NCBI GenBank assembly: GCA_026692885.1
Contig: JAPLNJ010000720.1
Coordinates: forward strand, 1 to 37,954
Direction of reading: 5' to 3'
Source: Planctomycetota bacterium
GTDB lineage: Bacteria; Planctomycetota; Planctomycetia; Pirellulales; Pirellulaceae
DNA: 37,954 nt
The position numbers and the translations under genes were made by a program. The notes under the pieces were generated by a model. The model was not told the origin of the DNA. It did not search any database and worked only from the letters and a program-made list of their open reading frames with translations. Below are positions 1-10,400 of the stretch, one piece after another (within the stretch, counting starts at the first letter, position 1; each line of letters starts with the position of its first letter).

Positions 1-18
1 GCTTTTCCGGTCCTTTCA

Positions 19-116
19 CCCTAATCTTTCGCCCTAATCTTTCGCCTTAATCTTCCTCCGGCTGCCTGGGAATGGAGGGAGAGATTAGGGGGAAAGATTA
101 AGGCGAAAGATTAGGG
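19..116. repeat. Foldback of 13-mer repeats (GATTAGGGCGAAA type)
   Basis: Units related to the 13-mer GATTAGGGCGAAA start at 19, 32 and 45 on the minus strand and at 83, 96 and 109 on the plus strand. The 23-nt arms 32-54 and 94-116 are perfect reverse complements with a 39-nt loop. The same 13-mer family forms a direct array at 19826-19912. Seen directly; function unknown. Confidence 0.85.
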
Positions 117-413
117 TTCCGGCGAAGCCGGCTAGGTTCAGTGACTCACGCCAAGGCGCAAAGACGCCAAGCGGACACGGAGCATGGTGCGTGTGCCGGG
201 GCGGTCTCAGCCGTGTTGCAGCGGGTGCGACTTGGCTGACTCCACACGGCTGACACGACCCAGCCGCTCTTGGCGCCTTGCCCGTAGGTCGGCGTTTCCA
301 GGCCGATCAGGACGGTCTTGGAAGACCATCCTACATTGAGTCGGGTAAGTTATTTCCTGCCGCTCGCCTTATGCTCAAGGCCAAGCCCTGCCGTTCCGCC
401 TCACCCCGTCCCC

Positions 414-446
414 GACAACTGACCACTGACCACTGACAACTGACCC
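414..446. repeat. Heptamer tandem array (GACAACT/GACCACT)
   Basis: About four and a half 7-nt units, GACAACT and GACCACT, in direct repeat. It is the same unit family as the longer arrays at 14764-14938, 17632-17777 and 18536-18641. Confidence 0.85.
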
Positions 447-457
447 CGACTACTCTT

Positions 458-570
458 CCGCCCTGAAAGGGCAGCCACATAACAGCCCAGCGGCACAGCG
501 ACGCGGCGACAGCCGCAGAGCGACGCCCTGGGTACAGGGTCGATTCGGCACGGTAGCCCTGAAAGGGCGG
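458..570 (+). repeat. ~110-nt CCCTGAAAGGGC-bounded element, copy 1
   Basis: The segment begins and ends with the palindrome GCCCTGAAAGGGC (near 460-472 and 556-568). Inside are AGCCACA, CAGCCCAG and GCCCTGGGT in the same order as in the reverse complement of 622-730. The two are therefore diverged copies of one element in opposite orientation, 51 nt apart. No coding content. Confidence 0.7.
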
Positions 571-621
571 AACAAAACGGTTCACCCCGGACATATCGTT
601 CGATGCGGCCAAGGCTTGTTT

Positions 622-730
622 CGCCCCTTCAGGGCTGGTGTTGTCCATCCGCTCAAAACCCAGGGCGGCGCTACGCGGCTACGCCGCTCCGCTCTTCCCT
701 GGGCTGATTTGTGGCTGCCCCGTTGGGGCG
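622..730 (-). repeat. ~110-nt CCCTGAAAGGGC-bounded element, copy 2 (inverted)
   Basis: Read on the minus strand it shows the same blocks as 458-570: GGGGCAGCCACA, CAGCCCAGG, a GCG-rich middle, CGCCCTGGGT and a closing CCCTGAAGGGGC. The middle, CTACGCGGCTACGCCGC, can form its own short hairpin. Confidence 0.7.
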
Positions 731-755
731 GAAGACCTTCGCCGCGCTCGCGATT

Positions 756-904
756 CCAACCAGAATGGGAACCACGGATCACACCGATGACACGGATGGG
801 GAGTGTTCTGCAATGATCCGTGTTATCCGTGGCTAAAATCCCCTCCTTGCCTTCCGGGTCGGTCTGAAATCTCAAATCTGACATCTGCAATCTCTAATCC
901 CCGC
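756..904 (+). repeat. ~150-nt dispersed repeat, copy 1
   Basis: It begins AGAATGGGAACCACGGAT, contains imperfect inverted blocks built on CACGGAT/ATCCGTG, then GGTCGGTCTGAAATCTCAAA, and ends AATCCCCGCGG. A second copy at 15837-16002 keeps the same order with roughly 85% identity by eye. Noncoding in both places. Confidence 0.75.
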
Positions 905-968
905 GGTGACGGTGAGCGGCAAGGCGCTAGCCGCCGGTGAAGACTGGCCGCGTTTTCTCGCCTCGCTT

Positions 969-1323
969 TCGACCAACACCCGCAGCCTACCGCCACGCTG
1001 GTACGTAGTCGACAGTCCGCACGACAGGGGGATGCAGACAGGGGGAACCACCGCTGATGCGAACGGAAAGCGAGTCTGCAACCGTGCGCGACCAGGGAAA
1101 TCCTGTCTGACCAATATGAAAAAGGTTCCTGACACCTTTTCAGGTCTCGACCAACACCCGCAGCCTACCGCCACGCTGGTACGTCGTCGACAGTCCGCAC
1201 GACAGGGGGATGCAGACAAGGGGAACCACCGCTGGCACGAACGGAACGCGAGTCGGCAACCGTGCGCGACCAGGGAAATCCTGTCTGACCAATATGAAAA
1301 CGGTTCCTGACACCTTTTCCGGT
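969..1323 (+). repeat. 178-nt tandem duplication carrying a REP-like hairpin
   Basis: Two direct copies with a period of exactly 178 nt (GACCAACACC starts at 971 and 1149) differ at only a handful of positions. Each ends with an imperfect palindrome: in copy 1, AAAAGGT (1120-1126) and ACCTTTT (1134-1140) around the loop TCCTGAC; in copy 2 one arm carries an extra C. The AAAAGGTTCCTGACACCTTTT type of palindrome resembles REP elements linked to RAYT transposases elsewhere; that link is inference, since no transposase is present here. Confidence 0.8.
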
Positions 1324-1372
1324 TTCACCCCGTCCCCGACAACGGACAACGGACAACTGCCCAAGAACGCAA

Positions 1373-1444
1373 AGCGGCCGGGGAGAAATTCCCCGGCCGC
1401 TGTTGCTTTGACGCGTGAATTCTCGCCGCTGTCGGCGGCGAGAA
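1373..1444 (-). terminator. Double-hairpin terminator of the first giant gene
   Basis: Downstream of the stop codon on the minus strand are two perfect hairpins: a 10-bp stem (1420-1429 with 1435-1444, 5-nt loop) and a 12-bp GC-rich stem (1373-1384 with 1390-1401, 5-nt loop). The second is followed on the minus strand by the moderately T-rich TTTGCGTTCTTGGG. Position just past the stop and stem strength fit intrinsic termination; the T tract is weak, so efficiency is uncertain. Confidence 0.6.
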
Positions 1445-1460
1445 CTTCATGCGGTTAAGC

Positions 1461-4400
1461 TCAGTTCTTCAAATCTTCCAAGCCAACCCGGCTGACCGAG
1501 TCCAGGACGCCGGTGGTGGCGTACAGGAACCAGTCGGTCTTCGTCCCCGTGCTGCCGAACAAATAGTCGCGAGTAGCGTCGTCCGGGAGTACAGAGAAAA
1601 CGTGGCCGTCGCTATCCTGCTGGGACAAAATTGAGAGACGTGCGGCCAGTGCAGTAGCACTAGGAGGAGTCCCATCAACAACATTCTTCCAAAGACCAAC
1701 GATTGCCTTGAGCGCATCGTCATGCGCCGTCGACTGATCATCGAAAGATGTCTTAGCGGCGATCATGATGTCGCCAGCAGCGGCGTACAGGTAATCGGCG
1801 CCTTCGCCACCAATCAACAAGCTACGGACGGTTCCACCGTAAAGGATGTCATTTCCTCCCTCGCCGAGCAGAACGTCATTACCCAATTGCGAATACAGAA
1901 CGTCGGCATCTGCGCCACCACGTGCCAAGTCGTTACCGGCCCCGGTGTAGATCGTGTCAGCCCCCGCTCCGCCATCAATCCAATCGTCACCGTCACCGCC
2001 ATCGATCAGATCCTTGCCGGCTCCGCCGGTCAGGATATCCTTCCCGTTCAGACCATAGATCGTGTCGTCTCCGATGCCACCGTCGAGGATATCGATGTTG
2101 GAGGCACCGCCAGCGCCGGCAACGCCAGCGCCGGACAAGTAATCATTTCCGGCTTCGCCATGGAATTCACAGTTGTTGTTGGTTACCGTCGTCGAGGTCA
2201 CCGTGACTCGATCGTTCCCTGCTCCGGCCCATGCGATCAACGTCCCGATCGAGCCGTAGGTACCGCTCGATGGATACACCGTAGTCCCGACCTTCACCGT
2301 GAATGCGTTGAGACTGTCAATGCCAACTTCCGTGAACGTGATGACATCATTGCCGGTCGTGCCTTGGACGTAGAGGTCACCGGTGGTGAGTACCGGTTCA
2401 CTCAGGCCGTGAATGTGACTGAAGTCTTCAATGCTGGTCCATGCCACTAAGCCGAAACCGGTTGCACGGGCCGAACCAGTCTGGGTCGCTGCAATCACGA
2501 TCGGACCTGCGGCCGAGGCGAAGTTCAGCATTATCGTGTCGGTAATACCCGCGCCGATCGTGCCGCCGCCGACCGTGAAGTTGGTCGTGGCACCGTGCTG
2601 GTAGTACTCGCTCAAGTCGATCGTATCGCTGACGGAACCCATGTTCAGCGTCACGTTTTCCAGCCCGGTGTAGGTCAAGTACACATCACCTGCGACGCCG
2701 ATGAAGAAATTGTCCGATGCGCCTGCCCCAATCCTACCGCCCGTGGCCGTGGTGACGTTGTCCAGCGTTACGTTGGTGGGGTCTGTTTCGCCGCTATCCA
2801 CCAGCGTCAGGCTATCGATCCCTGCGGCGCCGACGATCGTAATTTTCGACAACACGTTCAAGACGGTACCGGTAGTATCGCCGTCGCTGTCGACGGTAAA
2901 CGTATCGTTTTCCGGCCCGCCGTTGACCTGGATCGCGGCGGGAGTGGTCAAATCGCTCGCCAATTGTCCATACAGATTCGCCGTGCCTCCCGCCAAGTCG
3001 GTACTGCCGGCGTCCACGGAGAGGGTCAAACTGCCATTGGCATGCACGTGAGCCGTTGTACCCACGGTCAGGTTGTCCCCCGCCGAAAGGTCGATCGTGC
3101 CGCCGACCGCGGTCACGGTTGCATTGACAACGACATGGTTGGTTATGATGGCAGTTTCCGGCGATACCAGATTCACGTTGCCCGCGGTACCCGCGGCCAC
3201 CGCGCTGGAGACCGTCAGCGTGCCGTTCTCGGTGCGCACGTCGATGTGCCCAGCGGTCGTCGACACGCCTGTGACGGCGGTAGTCGTGATCAGGCTAGTG
3301 ACCGTCCCGATCGTCAGGTCCCCGCCCACCGTATCTTCATTGACATACACGTTCGTCCCGGCTGCGGCCGCCACGTTCGTGGCTTGCGTGTCGATAGCCG
3401 TCACCCCGGCGGCACCCCCAACGCTGCCAGCGACCGCCACCAACGTCACGTCCGTGGCAATGATGTAGAACGTCGCCAACGGCTGCGTGATGCTGCCACT
3501 GGCTCGGATATCCACCTGGTCGTCCAACGCGGTCACGCTGGCGTTCAGCTCCACGTCGTGCGACACTGTCGTGGCGGTCCGGGCGTCCAGGATCACGTTC
3601 CCGTCGGTGCCAGCCGTGACCACCTGATCCACCGTGATCGAACCCTCCGTGGTGGTCAGCGTGATGTTGCCGGCGAACGTCGTCAAACCAACGATGTCAA
3701 CCTCATCCGTGGTGATCGTGCCGACCGTCACGTCGGTCAGTTCGTTCAGTACGATGGCACCCGTCCCCGTGACCCGCGCAGCCAACGTCGTGGCACCCGT
3801 CTCCACATTGAAGCTAGTCGTGGCCCCCACGCCAAGGACCGCGTTAAAGGCCAGCGAAGTCTCCGTCACCGTCCGGCCTGCTGCGTCGGCATTGATCGCC
3901 GCGCCCGAACTGATGACCAGCACGCTGGTCCCGCTGGGTGATACGTCACCATCGATTGTCACCGCCCCGCTGGCCACGTGATCCCCCGTCGGCGCACGAT
4001 AGCCGATTTCCACCCGAGCGGCCGTGATCTTGTCCAAGTCCACATCCGCAACGCCGAAGTTATCGGTGCCTGTCCCGATCTTGATCTCCTTGGCCGTCGT
4101 CGGCCCGATATGCACCTCGCTGGCCCCCGCGTCGATCGTGCCTAACCCCGACGTCAGGTCGAAATCACCCGCGTCGATCTCGATCCGCGCATCGTTCGTG
4201 GTGGCATTGCTCGACAGGCTGGCGTCCGCGTCGCTTATCGTGAACGTGCCCGTACCGTCCGCGTCCTTATCCGCATTGATATCGATCAGGCCCGCCGTGC
4301 CTCCCGTGATGCTGGTGAAGTCGGAATTCACCGCATCCAAGGTCACTCCGGCCGTGGCATTCACTTCGATCTCCCCGCCACTGCTGGTCACGCTGTTGCT

Positions 4401-7400
4401 GGCCGTCACCGCTCCGGCAGTCGCCGTAAGCGTGATCTTGCTGCCAACCCCCGTGCTCGATACGGCGCCACCTGTTGCGTTCAGCGTCAGGTCCGTACCT
4501 GCCGTCACGGTCAACACACCGGTGGCCGAGGTGTTGTCGAACGAGGACGAGTTGACCGTCACCCTACCCAATATCAATCCGTCCGTGTCCGCCACTGCCA
4601 AGACGCCGCTGGCAGCCTGTGCCGACAGGGTCGCCACCGTGGTTCCGAACGCTATCGTATCGCCGATCGAAGTTCCGGCCCGCAAGACCAAGTTCCCCTG
4701 GCCGCCCTTGACGTTCAATTGGTTGTCCACATGCGTGCTGCCAATCGCCACACTGGCCTGCAAGAACACGTTCGTCACATCGGCTGCCGCAGTATCCGCA
4801 ATCAGCGAAATGCTGGTCGTGTCCGTATCATCACCGATGAACAAGTCTAACGCTTTGATCTCCGCCAATTCGGGCGTGTTCAATTCCAGGATATCGTTGG
4901 CGGGCACATCGTTGGCTCCCAACGCGACGGACTCCGCGGTATATGGTTTCAGAGTCACCAAACCGCTGACGTCCACTGCGTAATCGGTATTGGTGTTGAT
5001 CAGAATCTCGTCCGCTGTCGCTGTGAACACCCCACCGCGAACCGTAGCGGACCCGGTGGCGTCATTGGCGATCGTCAGTGTCGCCTGATTAATAGGCAGG
5101 GTCAGATACGCACTGCCGGCACCGATCCCTTCGAACCAGCCACCATCGATCAGGTTGCTGACCCAGCCCACGGTGACCGTCCCTGACGACACGTTCACCG
5201 AGGTACCCGTTGCGCCGAACGTGTTCGCCGAGATACTGGCACCCACGCTGCCGACCGCCTCCAGAAACACGTCGTTACCGGACACCGTGCCCGCCGTCTG
5301 TGAAATCGCACCACTCGCCTCAATGTGCGCGTCGCCGCTGAAGCCCGCGCTCACGCTGGCTCCCACGGCCACGTTGCCGCCAAGACCTGCCAGGATCAGG
5401 ATTCCCGTGCCCTTTGCCGTAACCTCGTTGCTGATCGTCAGCGTGCCGTTCGCTGTGCGGCTATCCACCGTGCCATTAGTCGCCAAACCTTCGATTTTGG
5501 CACCCGTCACGGTCGTCGTGCCGCTGGTCTTGCTAGTAATCGCACCCACCGTCAGAGTAGTGCCTGCCGCAGCCTCGTTGATGAAGATATTGCCATTGAC
5601 GGCCGTCCCGGCCAACGCCGCCACGGTTGTCACCTGCGTGTCAATATAGGTAGCGGGTGAAGTCCCGGCTCCAATGCTACCGCCTGCCACCAAGGTCAGC
5701 TTGTCGGCAAAGATGTACACCGAATTCGTCGGCTGCGTGATGTCGACCGTGGCGCGGATATCTACCTGGTCGGCCAACGCGCTCACGTTGGCGTTCAGCG
5801 CCACGTTCTTCGTTGCCCCGTGGGCGTCCAGGATCACGTTCCCGTCGCTCGCAGCCACAGTACCCGCCGTCACCGCGTAGTCCACCGTGATCGAACCGGC
5901 CGTGGTAGTCAGCGTGATGTCGCCCGCGTTCGTGGTCAGGCCGTCAATGTTGCTGCCGTCGTCCGCAGCGACCCGACCGACCGCCACGTCGGTCAGTTCA
6001 TTCAGTACGATCGCCCCGGTCCCGGTAACCTTGGCCGCCAACGTCGTCGTTTCCACGTCGAAGCTAGTCGAGGCCCCCACGCCAGTCACCGCGCTGAAGG
6101 CCAGTGAAGTCTCCGTCACCGTCCGGCCTGCTGCGTCGGCATTGATCGCCGCACCCGAACTGATGACCAGCACGGTGGTCACAGTCGAGTTTACATTCGC
6201 GTTGATCGTCACCGCACCGCTGGCCACGTGCTCGCTGACGTCCGCGCGGTAACCGATCTCCACCCGCCCGGCCGTGATTTGGTTCAACTCGGTGTTGTTC
6301 ACCGAGAAGCCCGCTCCGTCCGCGCCTAACGTGATGATGTTGCCGGCAGTCGGCCCGATATGCACCACGCTGTCCCCCGCGTTGATGGTCCCCGCCGACA
6401 GCACGAAGTCACCTGCATCGATCTCGATCTTTGCGTCCGCAGTACCCGCATTGCTCGAGACACTGGCGCCCGCGTCGCTCATCGTGAACGTGCCCGTCCC
6501 GCCCGCATCCACGTCGGCATTGATGTCGATCAATCCGGCTACATTCAATCCGGACGCCAAGAAGCTGGCGATGTCCGAGAATTCCGTGTCCAGCGTGACC
6601 CCCGTGTCGGCGTTGACCTCGATTTCCCCTCCATCGCTGGTCACGCCGGCGCGGATAATCACGCTATTGTCGCTGCTGCTCAGCGTGATCTTCGCGTTAT
6701 CACCCGTCGTGCTCACCGCACCGCCCAACGTGTTCAGCGTCAGGTTTCCGCCGGCGGCCACGATCGTGATCGTGCTGGTGCCTGTCGTGTCGTCGTAGTT
6801 CGTCCCATCCACGGTCACGCGCCCGACCGCCAACGCGCCGCCGGCCACCGTCTCGGTGATGGCGATCAGGCCACCCGCCGCGTCCGCCGACACCGTCGCC
6901 ACCTCCGTACCGAAGGCGAATGTCGCCCCAATCGACGTGCCCGCCGAGAACGCCAAATTGCCTGCGCCGCCCGTCTTGATGTTCAATTCGTGGTCCGCCG
7001 CCGTGCTGTCAATCGCCACACTGGCCTGCAACAGTACGTTGGTCACATTGGCTACCGCAGTATCATCGGTCAGCGAAATGCTGGTCGTCACCGCGGCATC
7101 ACCGATGATCAGGTCTAATGCGCTGATCTCCGCCAATTCGGCCGTCACCAACTCAAGCACGCCAGCGCCAGCCTCAGAAGCGGTTCCCAACGCGATCGAC
7201 TCGGCGTTCTGTGGACGCAACGTAACCACCGTCGCCGACACGGCGTAATCTGCACCGCCATCCGTGGCGATCACCATATTGTCCGCTGCCGCGAACAAAT
7301 CGCCCGCACCCAGCCGAATCGTGTTCGCCCCGTTCGCTACGGGGTTGGCGATCGTCAGCGTGGCCTCGGCGGCCGTCAGGTTCAGGAAGACGTCGTCATC

Positions 7401-10400
7401 GCTCGTTGCGATCCCTTCGAAGGTCGTCGGAGTAATCAGGTCACTGACCGTGGTCACAGTGACACTATCGGCTTCCGTCACGTACACTTTGTCACCCGCG
7501 CTTACGCCCAAGTTCGTTGCCGAGGTCTGCACCGCATTGGCTGCGCCGGTAGCACCCACGCCAGTCACCGCCTGGAGGAACACATCGACCCCGCCGACCG
7601 TGCCCGCCGAGTACGTAATCGCTCGGCCTGCCTTGATGTGCGTGTCTCCGGTCGCACCCGCACTCACGCTCGCTCCCAACGCCACGTCGCTCGTTCCCAC
7701 CGCATCCAGGATCACATTGCCCGTGCCACTCGCTGTGACTACTTTGCTGATCGTCAGCGTGCCATCGGCAGTGCGGATGTCTATCCCGCCGTCGCCACTG
7801 GTGACGGTCGCCCCCACGACGGCGGCTGCGCTGCTGATCTTGCTGGCAATCTCATCCACTGTCAGCGTCGTACCCAGAGCGGCCTCCTGAATGAAGATGT
7901 TGCCACTGGCCCCGGCCAACGCAGCCACCGTCGTCACCTGCGTGTCGATTGCCGTGAGTCCGGAAGCCTCCCCGATGCTGACGCCTGCCACCAACGTCAG
8001 CTTGTCCGCCAGAATGTACACCGTGGTAGCCGACGGCTGCGTAATGCTGCCCGTGGCTCGGATATCCACTTGGTCCAACAACGCGCTCACGCTGGCGTTC
8101 AGCGCCACGTTCCGCGCCGCTGCCGTCGTTGTCTGGGCATCCAGGATCACATTCCCGTCGCTCGCAGTCGAGGTACCCGCCGTCACCGCGTAGTCGACCG
8201 TGATCGAACCGTCCGTGGTGGTCAGCGTGATGTCGCCCGCGGTCGTGGCCAGGCCTTCAATGGGGCCTTCATCCGTGGTGATCGTGCCGACCGTGACATC
8301 GGTGCTTTCGAGAATGTTGATGTTGCCCGCACTGGCCTGGGCGACCAAGGTCGTGGTGCCGGTCGTCACCTGCAGGCGGTTACCGCCACCCACGCCAGTG
8401 CCGCCGCTGGCCGCCAACAACGCCAAGTCCAGCACGGTGATCGTGTAGTCGCTCGTGGCGTCGTCGTTGATCGACGCACCCGAGATTACCAGCACGCCGG
8501 TGTTCGCCGGGTTTACATCTCCGTCGATGGTCACCGCCCCGCTGGCCACGTGCTCGGTGGTGACGTCCGCGCGGTAACCGATCTCCACCCGAGCTGCCGT
8601 AATCCGGTCCAACTCTGCGTCCGCCACGCCGAACGTGTCTGCAACGGTGCCGACACCTAGCGAAATGGCGATCGGAGTAGAAGTAGCGACGACATTCGTC
8701 GGCCCGATGTGCACCACGCTTAGCGCCGTGGTTCCTGCGGAAATCGTCCCTGCCGACACGACGAAGTCGGCAGCGTCGATCTCGATGCGATTTTCCGTGG
8801 TGGCAGCATCGCTGCTGATGCTCCCTGCCGCGCTCATTGTAAAGGACCCCGCCCCGTTCGCGTCTACGTCCGCGTTGATGTCGATTAGACCGGCAGCGTC
8901 GTGGTGATTGAGACCGACTGCCGTGAAGCTCGTGATTGCCGAGCTGACGGTGTCCAATTCCACCCCCGTGTCGGCGTTGACCTCGATCTCTCCACCATCG
9001 CTGGTCACACTACCGCTAATCGTCACCTTGCCATCACTGCTGGTCAGCGTGGTCTTGTAGTTAGCCACAGTAGACGGCAGCATCACCGTCACCGAGTTCA
9101 TGTGCAATGCGCCCACGGAGACGATGGACGCCGCGCCATTCTGCAGGGTCAACTTGTCTTCAAGGGGCGTGGTGCTGCCAAATGTGACAGCCCCATCGGA
9201 GTGGAAACTCAGATGGAGTTCATCGGTCGGGTTGAGCACCACATCCGCCCCGAACGTGCTGGCGGTGACGTTGGTTGCGCCAACGCCGACCTGAACGTCA
9301 CCCTGGAACTCGATCGAGCCATCCGAACCATTAGTCTGCGTGATGCTGGAACTCGTCGTGAGTGTATTCGAAAATGTGGTCTGGGTGGAGGCCGCGAAAA
9401 CGATCGCTGGACCGTCGTCGTCACCGATCGAGTCTACAGCGCCAACCGTGTCCTTGAACAGCGTGCTCAGGCTGTTAATTGCCAGGTCGTAATGGCCCTC
9501 AACCTTATTCCAGAACGTCGCGTTGGTTCCGGAAACGGTCAAAAGCGCCTTCAATGCGACGGGGCCGCGAATGTTGATGTAGTCCCCGCTCAAGTCTCCT
9601 TGGGCCTCGATTGCTGTAACCGCGGTTACATCGAGACCGCCCGTTGCCGTGATCCCGTTCAGCTTGATCGTGCCAGCCGTATCACCCGTGGTTAGCGTAA
9701 GGCCGAACGGGGCTGTCGCCGCGTCGGCAATGGTAATCGTACCGCCATTGCCCTGTGTGCCCGGGGGCGTACCACACGGAAGGCCACCCTCCGCGGAAAG
9801 ATTGCCATTCAGCGTAATCGCTCCCCCGCCCAGCGTGATGTTTCCCGCCGCGCCGCCATTGAATGTGCCGTCGAGTGGAGACGTGGCCAAACCGCCGTCC
9901 GTCGCGATGTCCACTACCGCGATCGTCCCGCCGTTCGTGCTGACCGTGACCTGGCCACCCATGCCACCGTTGGCCTCTTCGCTCGTTACCCCCGTCGTGT
10001 CCAATTTTCCCCACGAGCCCATGTCGACGATACCGGCTAACCCCGTGGCGTCAATCTCCACCGCACCGCCCTCGGTCGTGATCCAAGCGCCGCTAGGAAA
10101 AGTCACCGCCGCGGTGGTAGAACGGGCGTGCAGGGTCACCGGCCCGCCATTGGTTACCAGACCTGAATCCAGTTTGATCGCGTCAGTGCTCAGCACGACA
10201 CCACCCGTCACGACAGTTGCATCCGTCGTCGTTACAGCGTCTTTCAACCAGGTCGTCCCGGTGCCGTCGGTTTGCGTCAGCCTAGCCGCGTTGATGGTGG
10301 AATCGGCCGTCACGTCCACCGCCGACACGATCGTGATCGCTCCCAACTCCTGGGTTGATCCCGAGCCTACCGCACCCGTGAACACCACGTTCCCGCCCCC

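Larger units (their letters stand above)
1..1460. other. Gene-free, repeat-rich spacer left of the first giant gene
   Basis: No open frame here looks like a real protein; the frames present are short, overlap on both strands and translate repeats. The stretch is a mosaic: a 13-mer foldback (19-116), a heptamer run (414-446), a pair of ~110-nt elements in opposite orientation (458-570 and 622-730), a ~150-nt dispersed repeat (756-904), a 178-nt tandem duplication (969-1323), a short GACAACG run (1338-1359) and two strong hairpins before the giant gene (1373-1444). Confidence 0.8.

Noticed and set aside
331..1310. Several 60-130 codon frames on both strands
   Set aside because: They overlap each other, lack ribosome sites and are made of the repeats listed for this spacer.
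2595..3941. Long plus-strand open frame (448 codons) inside the first giant gene
   Set aside because: It runs antisense to a coherent repeat protein. Its translation is R/H/D-rich without motifs and follows the codon pattern of the opposite strand; similar frames occur wherever the giant gene lies.
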